Below, in pieces: positions 17,161 through 26,702 of a stretch of 44,547 bases of DNA. The notes under the pieces were generated by a model, which worked only from the letters and a program-made list of their open reading frames with translations, had not been told where the DNA came from and did no database searches. The stretch's first letter is position 1. The number at the start of each line of letters is the position of its first letter. Position numbers and translations under genes: made by a program. The DNA is from Hyphomicrobiales bacterium. GTDB lineage: Bacteria > Pseudomonadota > Alphaproteobacteria > Rhizobiales > Rhizobiaceae. Where the stretch lies: NCBI GenBank assembly GCA_900473805.1, contig UCMS01000018.1:1-44547 (forward strand). Direction: 5' to 3'.

Positions 17161-20100
17161 TCAACTTTCGGCAACCGTATCGTCCAGTGCTTCGCGAATT
17201 TTCGCGGCAAGTTGGTCGCGTCGATACGGCTTGCTGAGCAGCTTCACGCCTTGATCCAGTCTTCCGTGATGGACAATGGAGTTTTCTGTATAACCAGATG
17301 TGAATAGCACCCTCAAACTCGGTCGTAGTTCTCGCGCGGCGTTCGCTAGCTCCCGCCCGCCCACACCGCCGGGCATCACCACATCGGTGAATAGCAGATC
17401 GATATTTTCTGAAGTTCGCGCCAAAATTTGCATGGCGACGGCTCCCGTTGACGCCGAGAGGGTCTTGTATCCCAATCTCTGAAGCTGAGCGATCACATAC
17501 CCACGTACAGCATGATCGTCTTCAACAACCAGAATCGTTTCACCGCCTCCGTCTATCTTGCGCTCCGCCCTATTTGTCACACCAATCCCCTGATTTGCCA
17601 CACAGCGCGGAAAGTACATCTTGACCGCGGTTCCCTCACCAAGCTCCGAATAGATCCGAATATGCCCACCGGATTGTTTGACAAACCCGAACACCATACT
17701 CAGGCCCAATCCCGAGCCTTTCCCCACCTCCTTGGTTGTGAAGAATGGTTCAAACACCCGTTCGAGTGTCTCTGGCGCCATTCCGATGCCCGTATCGGTC
17801 ACGACGATCACAACATACTGTCCGGGCCTGATATCGGGTTCCATGGCAGTGTAATCAGCATCGAGCATCGCATTGGCCATCTCGATGGTCAGACTACCTC
17901 CTTCAGGCATCGCATCGCGGGCATTGAACGCCAAGTTTAGAAGGGCGGACTCGAGTTGCGGCGCGTCCGCCTCGATTTTCCAGAGACCACCCGATCTAAT
18001 AATCTCGATATCAACGTTCTCGGGAAGTGTACGACGTAGAAGGTCTTCGAGCCCCTGTACAAGTTGCGCGACATCTAGGACCTTGGGTTCCAACGCCTGC
18101 TTGCGGGAAAACGCCAACAGGCGACTGGTAAGTTCCGCCCCACGCTCGGCGGCATCAAGGGACATCTTGGCCAGCCTCTGCAATTCAGGCATCTCATTGA
18201 GTTCACTCTCCAGAATCTCAGAATTACCAAGAATGACGGTCAGCAGGTTGTTGAAATCATGGGCGACTCCCCCGGTCATCTGGCCGACCGCTTCCATTTT
18301 TTGCGCCTGGCGCAGCCTGTCTTCGAGCAATTTATGCTCCGAAATATCGGTCAAGGATCCAAGGACACGGATTACGCCACCTTCGTCATTCTGCATCGCG
18401 AACGCGTTATCTTCCACGAACGCCCAGGTACCGTCAGCGCGCTGAAAGCGATACTGCAATCTTAGACGGGTATCCATGCCGGAAACCAGCCGCTCGGTAG
18501 CTATATCAACACCTGCCAGATCCTCAGGGTGAACATGCCGTCGCCACGCTGTTTGCATTGTTCCATATGGACCTACCGGGTGTCCAAAGATGTCTTCCAA
18601 CCCTTCACTCCACCAGTGCGTATCGTTTTCAACATCCCAGTCCCAGATCGCACTCCCCACTGCTTTGCTCACCAAACGAAAGCGTTCTTCATTGATTCGC
18701 AGAGAGAGTTCTGTCTGTTTGCGCTCCGTGATGTCCCGCTCCACGGCGATCCAATGAGTAAACCACCCCACCTCATTGGCGAGCGGCACAATGTCCAGCT
18801 CCAGCCAAAATTCCTTGCCAGACTTCGTGTAATTGATGAGCTCAGCACGTACCGGCTGCCAAGTCTCCAATGCTTGCCTGATACGGTCGAGTTCCTTCCG
18901 CTGGGTTTTGGGACCCTGTAGCATTCGAGGCGTCTGGCCTAGGACCTCTTCGCGTGAAAAACCGGTACGCCTCTCGAAGGCGTCGTTCACGTAGACGATC
19001 TTTGGTCCTCCGCCTTGAGCGTCAATTGGTTCTGCCTCAGTGATCAACAGGATGTCGTTCTGGCGCGAAACAGCTGCTTCAAGTAGGCGTAGCTGTGCGC
19101 CTTGTGCACGTTGCTGTGTGATATCCCGGAAATAGACTGCAAGCCCCCCAGGCGTCGGGTCCGCTGTTACCTCAAACCAACTTGTTAATGGCGCGAAGTA
19201 CTCTTCGAACCTAACGGTAACCTTGTCGACAACCGCGCGCTTGTAATTCGTGTCGAATGCACTTCCGACAGCCTCTGGAAACTCATCCCAAACCGATTTG
19301 CCGATGAGCTCGTTCCGCGTCCTTTGCAGTAAGGATTCGGCGGTCGAATTGATAAAGGCGAAATGCCATGCATCATCGAGAAGGAAAAAGGCATCATTCA
19401 TGCCTTCAAATGTTCGACGCAGGCGCTCCGACAAATTGCTTGCCTCGTCCTGAACTGCAATCAGGTCGGTGATATCTTGAAACGCACCCTCAATTGCAAT
19501 GACCTTGCCTGTGTCGTCGTGAATCGGTTCGCCGAGGGCGCGAACCCAAACCCGCCGCCCTTTGGCGGTTTCGATTTGCATCGTCTCATTGAAGGGCCGG
19601 CCTTCATTGGCGCATGCCTCAACACAAAGTCGAATACGCTCCCGGTATTCGGGTAGGTAGTAGGAAATCCCCTGCTCTACAGTTGGAGAGAAGCCCTCTG
19701 GCTCGTCATGGATCAGGGCGGTCTCCTCACACCAGGTGACATGCGTTCCATTCAAGTCGAGGCTCCAGCTCCCGAGGCGTGCCAGACGGCCAGCCCGTCG
19801 ACGGCGACGGGCCTGGCGCTGCAGTTCTGCTTCCGTCAATTTGATCGCACTGATGTCCTGGACGAAGCCAACAACAATTTCCCGACCGTCGACATGATGT
19901 CGTGCCCCGACACCGCGCACATATGTAATTCCCCCGTCAGCACGAACTATTCGATGCTGAAATTCGATTTCAGGTGTGCCGCTCTCAAAGAAATCCGTGT
20001 AGGTTGCGACCATTGCGCTCCGGTCATCGGGATGAACGAGGGCCACGTAATCATCAAAATCTGGCGCGCCCCGATCGCGAGGAGCGCCGTAGATGTCGAA

Positions 20101-21306
20101 CACCCGATCCGACCAGTTTAATGCACCGCGTTCGAAGTCGTACTCCCAGGCCCCTAAATCCAAAAGCTTCTCTGCGGTCTTGAGGCGGACTTCGCGCTCC
20201 CGTAATGCGATGATCGTCGCGTGAGCCTCTGATACCCCCGAAGGTTCACGTCCGTTTGCGTCCTCCCTGTCTTCAAGCTGCGGGTTCGACGCTGCAAAGA
20301 TATCCGTGACATCCTCTACGCGATGGACAATGTAGATCAGGTCGCCATCTGCGTTCAAAATTGGCTTGTTGCGAGGAAGCCAGAAGCGCACCTGGAATCT
20401 ACCATCAGGCTGGCGCACGGGATAGCGTTGTACGTTCATCACATCCGTGACGCGTAAAGCCTCAACACGTCGCAAGGACGCACGAAGGTTCCTAGTTCCG
20501 TCAGCGTCGGCTTCAGTCGGATCATCAGGAAATAGCTCAAAAAGGTGCCCGCCGAGCAATATGTCGCGGTCCACCATAACGGACTGAGCGTATTCATCAG
20601 TTGCTGCGACTATGCAGTATTCGCGAGGCGTAAGTACAAGCAGCTTACCTGGAAGACTGTCAAACAGCAAAGAAAGCTGGGTCGCAGACAAGTTAGCCCG
20701 CAGGCGAAGCGTCTCGTTCTCCTCGCTCAATGTAGCAGCAATCGCTTCAGCCCTAGTAATTTGCGTAACATCACGAATGCTCGCGACGATGGCCTCAACA
20801 CCTTCGAAGGTGACTCGGCTCCAGGTAAACGAGGCACTGTATGTGTCGCCTGATTTCGAAACGATGGTCCAGGTTCCCGCTTCTGAGCTCGGTCCTCTAA
20901 ACTGCCGAACCCGATAAACTATCCTGTCCCGTTCTCTTTCAGGGCGCAGATCGGCGATGGTCATGGCCTGAAGGGTCTTCTCGTCATATCCTGTCCAATC
21001 GCAGGCTGCCGCGTTGGCGCTCAGGATACGAAGAGTATCCACCGAGAACACCCACACAGGAACCGAGAGAACGTTGTAGGCGTCCAAGGATGCGCGAGAA
21101 ATGAGAGGCAATTTCAACTTAGGATCCTCAAAGAGCTGATCAGGCAGTAAAGCGATTTCTTGTGTCTTCTCGGATAGGTACGTGTCAATGCCGAGCGAAC
21201 TTTCCCAAGAAATGCTGAAGAAAAATTCCCCATTATGCCGACGCGGACGCCAGTGATTCTTCGACGCCACCCTTACGGCCAGCCAGATAATTTCGACCAA
21301 CGGCAC
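17161..21306 (-). CDS. Very large multi-PAS hybrid sensor histidine kinase
   Basis: This 1381-aa protein has about seven consecutive PAS domains (roughly 70-190, 210-340, 375-490, 500-620, 625-740, 750-870 and 875-995), HisKA, an ATPase domain and a C-terminal receiver. Repeated PAC-type ends (e.g. IVGFVQDISAIKLTEAELQR, ITDISEHKLLEDRLRQ) mark the units. The phospho-accepting His1016 is in GGVAHDFNNLLTV. NLAFNARDAMPEGG, DTGIGM and GSGLGLSMVFGFV form the ATP lid region. The receiver has Asp1308 in FTDVVMPG and a KPYRR Lys. The sixth PAS is LOV-like but has Pro where a photoactive LOV domain has Cys (GQTPRMLQG), so flavin-adduct photochemistry is not expected. The start is GTG at 21306; the first ~60 residues are not domain-like and the true start may be further in. 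No transmembrane helices are obvious. Confidence 0.9.
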   Translation of the reverse strand: MPLVEIIWLAVRVASKNHWRPRRHNGEFFFSISWESSLGIDTYLSEKTQEIALLPDQLFEDPKLKLPLISRASLDAYNVLSVPVWVFSVDTLRILSANAAACDWTGYDEKTLQAMTIADLRPERERDRIVYRVRQFRGPSSEAGTWTIVSKSGDTYSASFTWSRVTFEGVEAIVASIRDVTQITRAEAIAATLSEENETLRLRANLSATQLSLLFDSLPGKLLVLTPREYCIVAATDEYAQSVMVDRDILLGGHLFELFPDDPTEADADGTRNLRASLRRVEALRVTDVMNVQRYPVRQPDGRFQVRFWLPRNKPILNADGDLIYIVHRVEDVTDIFAASNPQLEDREDANGREPSGVSEAHATIIALREREVRLKTAEKLLDLGAWEYDFERGALNWSDRVFDIYGAPRDRGAPDFDDYVALVHPDDRSAMVATYTDFFESGTPEIEFQHRIVRADGGITYVRGVGARHHVDGREIVVGFVQDISAIKLTEAELQRQARRRRRAGRLARLGSWSLDLNGTHVTWCEETALIHDEPEGFSPTVEQGISYYLPEYRERIRLCVEACANEGRPFNETMQIETAKGRRVWVRALGEPIHDDTGKVIAIEGAFQDITDLIAVQDEASNLSERLRRTFEGMNDAFFLLDDAWHFAFINSTAESLLQRTRNELIGKSVWDEFPEAVGSAFDTNYKRAVVDKVTVRFEEYFAPLTSWFEVTADPTPGGLAVYFRDITQQRAQGAQLRLLEAAVSRQNDILLITEAEPIDAQGGGPKIVYVNDAFERRTGFSREEVLGQTPRMLQGPKTQRKELDRIRQALETWQPVRAELINYTKSGKEFWLELDIVPLANEVGWFTHWIAVERDITERKQTELSLRINEERFRLVSKAVGSAIWDWDVENDTHWWSEGLEDIFGHPVGPYGTMQTAWRRHVHPEDLAGVDIATERLVSGMDTRLRLQYRFQRADGTWAFVEDNAFAMQNDEGGVIRVLGSLTDISEHKLLEDRLRQAQKMEAVGQMTGGVAHDFNNLLTVILGNSEILESELNEMPELQRLAKMSLDAAERGAELTSRLLAFSRKQALEPKVLDVAQLVQGLEDLLRRTLPENVDIEIIRSGGLWKIEADAPQLESALLNLAFNARDAMPEGGSLTIEMANAMLDADYTAMEPDIRPGQYVVIVVTDTGIGMAPETLERVFEPFFTTKEVGKGSGLGLSMVFGFVKQSGGHIRIYSELGEGTAVKMYFPRCVANQGIGVTNRAERKIDGGGETILVVEDDHAVRGYVIAQLQRLGYKTLSASTGAVAMQILARTSENIDLLFTDVVMPGGVGGRELANAARELRPSLRVLFTSGYTENSIVHHGRLDQGVKLLSKPYRRDQLAAKIREALDDTVAES

Positions 21307-21466
21307 GACGAAATTATTGAATCAGAAAAAAACGACGGTAGGCCTCACTCCTTCGGCACAGATTAACATAGAAACAAATCTTCAAATATTACCGGTTTTG
21401 GGTGCCTTTTTGCCATTCTGAGCAACACAGTTGCTTAGACTTTGAATTCCCATTGTTCGCACAGTC

Positions 21467-21586
21467 TCATCTGAAAAACAGGTATTTCACCAGCGCGGCT
21501 GCAAGAAGGACGATCAGGACGATCCCAACAAGACTTCCGATGCCCATTCCCCACATCATCCCACTACCCATTGCATCATTCATCAT
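21467..21586 (-). CDS. 39-aa membrane peptide coupled to cusA
   Basis: The peptide reads MMNDAMGSGMMWGMGIGSLV then a hydrophobic helix ending KYLFFR. The start codon overlaps the cusA stop in an ATGA arrangement (21586-21583), so translation is coupled. It is one transmembrane helix with a Met-rich, Gly-rich amino end (six Met in the first 14 residues), which could contact copper or silver ions. Similar short ORFs are, as I recall, found behind RND metal pumps in rhizobia. The function is unknown. It might be a small subunit or stabiliser of the pump (inference). Confidence 0.65.
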   Translation of the reverse strand: MMNDAMGSGMMWGMGIGSLVGIVLIVLLAAALVKYLFFR

Positions 21587-24500
21587 GGCCTTTGTCCTTC
21601 TAACCGCCGGAGCGAGGAGCTTAAAAGCGTCATCTCCGAACCGCCTAGCAAACCCCAGCCCTTGATTGGTCCGTAGACCGCCGGGATCACGACCAGTGTC
21701 AAGATTGTTGATGATACCATTCCGCCGATCATTGGCACAGCTATCCGCTGCATTATCTCCGATCCAGCACCCGTGCTCCAAAGGATCGGGAGCAAGCCCG
21801 CCATAATTGCGACGACCGTCATCACTTTGGGCCGCACTCGTTCGACGGCTCCGACCATAATCGCTTTATCAAGGTCTTCCTTTGCAAATGGTCTGCCTTC
21901 AACCAGGCATTTCGCCTTCTCGTCCCGTAGAGCATGGTCGAGGTAAACGAGCATGATAACCCCTGTCTCGGCAGCGACACCGGCCAGAGCTATGAAGCCC
22001 ACGGCGACTGCGACCGAAGCGTTGAAGCCAAGCCACCACATCATCCAGATGCCGCCGACCAGAGCGAACGGCAAAGACAGCATGACGATCGTCGTCTCGA
22101 TCAAGGCCTTGAAGTTCAGGTAAAGCAGCAGGAAGATTAAGGCGAGCGTCAGCGGGACGACGATGATCAGTCGGTCCCTTGCCCTTTCGAGATATTCATA
22201 CTGACCGCTCCATGCGACTGAATAGCCAGCGGGCATCTCGACACTCGCCGCCACGGCAGCCTGGGCGTCAGCGACATAGCCGCCGAGATCGCGGTTGGCG
22301 ATGTCGACAAAGATGTAGATGGCAAGCTGGCCGTTCTCGGTCCTGATGCTTGTCGCCCCGCGCGTGAGCTTGACCTCCGCCACTTCGCCAAGCGGAATTG
22401 TGCCGCCTCCTGGCAAGGAGATCTGGACGTCACGGGCGATGGACTGCGGATCACTGCGGAAAGCCCTTGGGTAGCGGATAGCAACGCCATAGCGCTCCCG
22501 CCCTTCGACGGTAGATGTTACAACCTCCGAGCCCAGAGCCATTGCAATGACATCCTGAACGTCATCAATTGCAAGACCATAGCGACCCAAGGCGATGCGA
22601 TCGGGGATTACATCAAGATAGTACCCTCCTATGACGCGCTCAGCATAGGCGCTTGAGGTTCCCGGCACTGTCTTGAGGACTGTCTCAATGTCGCGCGCCA
22701 CCTTCTCCATCTCATTGAGGTCTGTGCCGTAGACCTTCACGCCTACGGGTGTCCTGATGCCAGTCGAAAGCATGTCGATGCGAGCCCTGATCGGCATGGT
22801 CCAGGCATTCGAGACGCCAGGAAACTGAAGCGCCGCATCCATTTCCTGCTTGAGGCTGTCGGTGGTGACACCCGGCCGCCATTCGGACTTGGGTCTCAAA
22901 GTGATGATGGTCTCGAACATTTCCATCGGAGCAGGATCGGTTGCCGTCAAAGCTCTGCCCGCTTTGCCGAACACAGTCTCCACTTCGGGGAACGACTTGA
23001 TGATGCGGTCTTGCATCTGCATGAGCTCAGCGGCTTTCGTCACCGAGAGGCCTGGCAGTGTCGTTGGCATATACATCAGCGTGCCTTCATCGAGATCAGG
23101 CATGAACTCGCTGCCAATGTGCTGAACTGGCCAGACTGTTCCGGCCAGGATCGCAATGGCCGCGACAATGGTCAAACTCTTGGCCTTGAGGACGCCGGCA
23201 ATGACGGGACGATAGATCCAGATCAGAAGACGGTTGAGCGGGTTCTTGCATTCTGGAACGATGCGGCCGCGGACGAAGAGGATCATCAATGCTGGCACAA
23301 GCGTGATTGAGAGCAGCGCGGCAGCTGCCATCGCAAAGGTCTTGGTGAAGGCTAGCTGACCGAACAAGCGGCCCTCCTGCGCTTCCAGCGTGAAGATCGG
23401 CAGGAAGGACACGGTGATGATCAGGAGGCTGAAGAACAGCGCCGGCCCAACCTCGCTTGCCGCTTCGATCAGGACTTCGCTTCGCGGTTTATCAGAGGGG
23501 GCACGCTCCAAATGCTTGTGAGCGTTCTCGATCATGACGATGGCAGCGTCAATCATTGCGCCAATGGCGATTGCGATGCCACCGAGGCTCATGATGTTGG
23601 CACCAAGACCGAGCGCTCGCATCGCCATGAATGCTATCAGAATTCCGATCGGCAACATGATGATCGCCACAAGCGCACTGCGGACGTGCAACAGGAAGGC
23701 AATCGTCACAAGCGCAACAACAATTGATTCCTCGATCAAAGTCACTTTCAGGGTCTCGATCGCCGCCTCGATGAGTTGCGAGCGGTCGTAGACCGGCACG
23801 ATCTCTGTCCCCGGAGGCAGACTGGTCTGAACTGCCGCCAGGCCCTTCTTGGCGCCGTCGATAACCGTCAGCGCATTTGATCCGTCCCGCTGGAGGACAA
23901 TCCCGCTCACGACCTCACCCTCGCCATTCAGCTCGGTGATGCCTCTGCGTTCGTCGGGGACTAACTCAACTCTGGCAACGTCCGCAAGTCGCAGCGGAGT
24001 GCCGGATGCTGTCTTGAGGACGATACTCTCAATGTCCTTGACGCCCTGCAGGTAACCTTTGCTGCGAACCATGAACTCGAACTCGGCAAGCTCGATCGTT
24101 CGCCCGCCAACGTCCCGGTTGCTTGACCTGACTGCGTCGGCGATGTTGGACAGGGAGACTTTCTGCGACTTCAACCGTGCCGGGTCGACAACGATGGAGT
24201 ATTGCTTGACGAAACCGCCGACGCTTGCGACCTCCGCCACACCTTCAGGCCTGGAGACAGCGAAACGCACCACCCAGTCCTGAAGCGAACGGAGCTCCGC
24301 GAGCGACAGCTCCTTAGCAATCACGGCATACTGGTAGACCCAGCCCACACCCGTTGCGTCCGGGCCGAGGCTCGGAGTGATGCCGTCAGGCAGGCGGGCG
24401 GCTGCGACGTTCAGATACTCCAGCACACGGCTGCGCGCCCAATAGGGGTCGGTTCCGTCTTCGAAAATCACGTAGACGAATGATACGCCAAAGAACGAGA

Positions 24501-24753
24501 AACCACGCACAACCTTTGACTTAGGGACGGTCAGCATGGAGGTAGTGAGGGGATAGGTAACCTGATCCTCTACGACTTGCGGCGCCTGACCTGGATAGTC
24601 GGTGAAGACGATAACCTGGACGTCGGAGAGGTCGGGAATAGCATCGAGGGGTAGCGTGCGAAGCGCGTAAACGCCCCCGGCAATGGAGAGCGCCGCACCG
24701 ATGAAGATGAGAACGAGGTTTCGGGCCGACCAGGCGATCACCTTGGCAATCAT
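21583..24753 (-). CDS. cusA: CusA-like heavy-metal efflux RND permease
   Basis: This 1056-aa inner-membrane pump of the HME-RND family exports Cu(I)/Ag(I) from the periplasm using the proton gradient. Visible hallmarks are the N-terminal helix followed by LPLDAIPDLSDVQVIVFTDYPGQAP, the transmembrane proton-relay segment AIAIGAMIDAAIVMIENAHKHLE, HIGSEFMPDLDEGTLMYMPT and the late helices with GVAAETGVIMLVYLDHA. Met-containing segments YMPTTLPG, PMEMFET and IDMLSTGI correspond in position to the methionine relay known in E. coli CusA; an alignment is needed to confirm each residue. It overlaps the adaptor gene by 4 bp. Length is normal. No cusC-type outer-membrane channel or CusF chaperone is present in the window. 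Confidence 0.95.
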   Translation of the reverse strand: MIAKVIAWSARNLVLIFIGAALSIAGGVYALRTLPLDAIPDLSDVQVIVFTDYPGQAPQVVEDQVTYPLTTSMLTVPKSKVVRGFSFFGVSFVYVIFEDGTDPYWARSRVLEYLNVAAARLPDGITPSLGPDATGVGWVYQYAVIAKELSLAELRSLQDWVVRFAVSRPEGVAEVASVGGFVKQYSIVVDPARLKSQKVSLSNIADAVRSSNRDVGGRTIELAEFEFMVRSKGYLQGVKDIESIVLKTASGTPLRLADVARVELVPDERRGITELNGEGEVVSGIVLQRDGSNALTVIDGAKKGLAAVQTSLPPGTEIVPVYDRSQLIEAAIETLKVTLIEESIVVALVTIAFLLHVRSALVAIIMLPIGILIAFMAMRALGLGANIMSLGGIAIAIGAMIDAAIVMIENAHKHLERAPSDKPRSEVLIEAASEVGPALFFSLLIITVSFLPIFTLEAQEGRLFGQLAFTKTFAMAAAALLSITLVPALMILFVRGRIVPECKNPLNRLLIWIYRPVIAGVLKAKSLTIVAAIAILAGTVWPVQHIGSEFMPDLDEGTLMYMPTTLPGLSVTKAAELMQMQDRIIKSFPEVETVFGKAGRALTATDPAPMEMFETIITLRPKSEWRPGVTTDSLKQEMDAALQFPGVSNAWTMPIRARIDMLSTGIRTPVGVKVYGTDLNEMEKVARDIETVLKTVPGTSSAYAERVIGGYYLDVIPDRIALGRYGLAIDDVQDVIAMALGSEVVTSTVEGRERYGVAIRYPRAFRSDPQSIARDVQISLPGGGTIPLGEVAEVKLTRGATSIRTENGQLAIYIFVDIANRDLGGYVADAQAAVAASVEMPAGYSVAWSGQYEYLERARDRLIIVVPLTLALIFLLLYLNFKALIETTIVMLSLPFALVGGIWMMWWLGFNASVAVAVGFIALAGVAAETGVIMLVYLDHALRDEKAKCLVEGRPFAKEDLDKAIMVGAVERVRPKVMTVVAIMAGLLPILWSTGAGSEIMQRIAVPMIGGMVSSTILTLVVIPAVYGPIKGWGLLGGSEMTLLSSSLRRLEGQRP

Positions 24754-26177
24754 GGTGTCACCTCGCCACCTGCCAATGCGCTCAAGGCCGCATTCAGGTT
24801 GCTTTCAGCGTCGAGAAGGAAGTTGGCGGAAACGACAACGCGGTCGCCAGCTACAATACCTTGCGTGATTTCCGTCAGGTCCTCACCGCGGACGCCCAGA
24901 ACGACGTCCATCGGCTCGAACCTCCCCTCCCCCCTATCAACAAAGAGTATCTGACGGTCGCCCGTATCGATGACTGCACTGTTGGGAACCGCAATGACGG
25001 CTTCTGCTGCCCCCGCCTCGATTTCGACTTCCGCATACATGTTGGACATCAGTTGCCCATCAGAATTGGGAAGCTCGATCCTGACCTTCGTTGTGCGTGT
25101 CTCCATCTGGACCTCCGGATAGATAAGATCGACCCTGCCTTTGAAGGTCGTGCCGGGAAGGTTGCGGACACTCACGGATACGCTCGCACCTTGGCGAACG
25201 GCGTTCAGCTCATATTCGGGAACATCGGCGATGACCCAGACCCTGGACACATCCGCAATCCGAAACAGGACATCGCCCGCCCCTGCCATCATGCCACTCA
25301 CGGCCATGCGTTCCAGTATCACTCCATCCCGGGGGGCAGTGTAGGCTATGCTCTGTGGCACCTTCCGCTCAGCTGCGATGCGGGCGATCGCCTCTGTTGG
25401 CACGCCCAGGTTCTTCAATCGAAGTGCAACGCCTTCGTCCGGGTTGGACCTCGCCCCTGCGCGCATTTCTGCAGCATACTCGGCGCCGACGGTCGCGATC
25501 TCTTTCGAATAGAAGCGAAAGAGATCCTGGCCTTGGATGATGCGATCGCCAGTTGTTACATCCGCAACGTCCTCTATGAAGGCATCCGCGCGCATCGCGA
25601 CGATACTGATCATGCGCTCGTCGAGCGCGACTGTGCCAGGCACTCGGATCCTTCGGCTGACGGTCTTGGTTTCGGCAATGGCAGTCTTCACGCCTGTGCG
25701 CTGCAACTTGCCGAGTGAAACCTTCACCGTGGAACTGTCGCTCGCCTCCCCCTCATAGACGGGCAGGTAGTCCATTCCCATGGAATCCTTCTTCGGGACC
25801 TTGGACGTGTCGGGCAAGCCCATGGGATTGCGGTAGTAGAGGATCTTTCGCTCGGTGGTGGCGGACGCCACGTCGACTATGGGCGCCATCGCGCCGCTCG
25901 CACTGAGGCTGAAGTCTTCGCTGGCCCGGACAGCCAAAAAAGGCCGCCCATCGTCAGTGTTCCTTGGCTCGGCGGCGTATTGAGGGAGCCCGTCCGGGTG
26001 GCGGAAATAGATCACCGCACCCGTTCCTTCCGGCTGCGGTTTTGTCTCGGTAGGCTGAAAAGTCAGCCGGCTAGAGAGGGCCAACTGGGCACCGACATCG
26101 TTTTTCCCAGCCCAATAGCCTGCGGCGCCGACGAATGCAGCGAGAAAGAGAGTGGTCATGATGCGCCCGGCGGTCAT
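24750..26177 (-). CDS. cusB: CusB-like periplasmic adaptor of the RND metal pump
   Basis: This 475-aa membrane-fusion protein is anchored by an N-terminal helix (TLFLAAFVGAAGYWAGKN). Two heavy-metal-binding-like segments precede the adaptor core: VIYFRHPDGLPQYAAEP and ILYYRNPMGLPDTSKVPKKD followed by SMGMDYLPVYE, Met-containing variants of the YHS-like domain. The core has the hairpin, lipoyl and barrel parts: GTVALDERMISIVAMRADAF, YSKEIATVGAEY, SIAYTAPRDGVILERMAVSGMMAG, RVWVIADVPEYELNAVRQGA. It would join CusA to an outer-membrane channel and hand over metal ions. It overlaps cusA and the preceding FixH-like gene by 4 bp each, so the three are one translationally coupled operon. Confidence 0.93.
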   Translation of the reverse strand: MTAGRIMTTLFLAAFVGAAGYWAGKNDVGAQLALSSRLTFQPTETKPQPEGTGAVIYFRHPDGLPQYAAEPRNTDDGRPFLAVRASEDFSLSASGAMAPIVDVASATTERKILYYRNPMGLPDTSKVPKKDSMGMDYLPVYEGEASDSSTVKVSLGKLQRTGVKTAIAETKTVSRRIRVPGTVALDERMISIVAMRADAFIEDVADVTTGDRIIQGQDLFRFYSKEIATVGAEYAAEMRAGARSNPDEGVALRLKNLGVPTEAIARIAAERKVPQSIAYTAPRDGVILERMAVSGMMAGAGDVLFRIADVSRVWVIADVPEYELNAVRQGASVSVSVRNLPGTTFKGRVDLIYPEVQMETRTTKVRIELPNSDGQLMSNMYAEVEIEAGAAEAVIAVPNSAVIDTGDRQILFVDRGEGRFEPMDVVLGVRGEDLTEITQGIVAGDRVVVSANFLLDAESNLNAALSALAGGEVTP

Positions 26178-26578
26178 GGAACCGCCTTGAGGATGAGTTT
26201 ACCGGTGACCGTTTCAGCTTCACCTTGCACCTTGGCAGCCAGCTGGAAACGCCATCCCCCTTCCATGGAAAGGTTCGTCCTGAAGGTATAGACGCCAGGC
26301 TCAGCTGAGGCTGATGGTTCCACGGTCGTGGTCATCGTTTCCATGCCATCGGGAGCCATGTCCATCCTAGTCGCAAAGATGACGGCGTCAGGAACGGCAT
26401 TGCCTGTTCGCTTGTCGATCAGCCTCACCGAAACGGTCGAACCTGCTCCCTGCTTGATTTCAGTCTGTACCGCCTGGAATTCGTAGTCTGCTGCTCCGGC
26501 CAACGCGGCCGTCGCCCAGCCGAACAGGATTGCGCCCACAAGGCGACCCGCCCTCGCGTTGAAAATTATCGGTTTCAT
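26174..26578 (-). CDS. FixH/YtkA-like periplasmic protein of the cus operon
   Basis: This 134-aa protein has a signal peptide (GRLVGAILFGWATAALAGA, cleavage probably after ALAGA). It is a single immunoglobulin-like FixH/YtkA domain: GAGSTVSVRLIDKRTGNAVP, then Met-rich ATRMDMAPDGMETMTTTVEP, then GVYTFRTNLSMEGGWRFQLAAKV. The cluster of Met residues in the middle loop suggests Cu(I)/Ag(I) binding in the periplasm. The gene overlaps cusB by 4 bp and is co-transcribed. It could deliver metal to the adaptor in place of CusF (inference). Confidence 0.82.
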   Translation of the reverse strand: MKPIIFNARAGRLVGAILFGWATAALAGAADYEFQAVQTEIKQGAGSTVSVRLIDKRTGNAVPDAVIFATRMDMAPDGMETMTTTVEPSASAEPGVYTFRTNLSMEGGWRFQLAAKVQGEAETVTGKLILKAVP

Positions 26579-26702
26579 ATTCTATGCCTCATCCGGGACG
26601 GGTCAGCGACCGCGTCATCAATCGAAGGGAATCGTCAGCGCTTTCGCTCGTGCAACGCGTTGCGCATGCCGAAGACGTTGACCTGAACTCGATGACTTGG
26701 GA

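Noticed and set aside
19965..20050. Idea of a photoactive LOV or bilin-binding domain in the large kinase
   Set aside because: No PAS unit has the NCRFLQ-type Cys and no GAF/PHY pair is visible in this protein.
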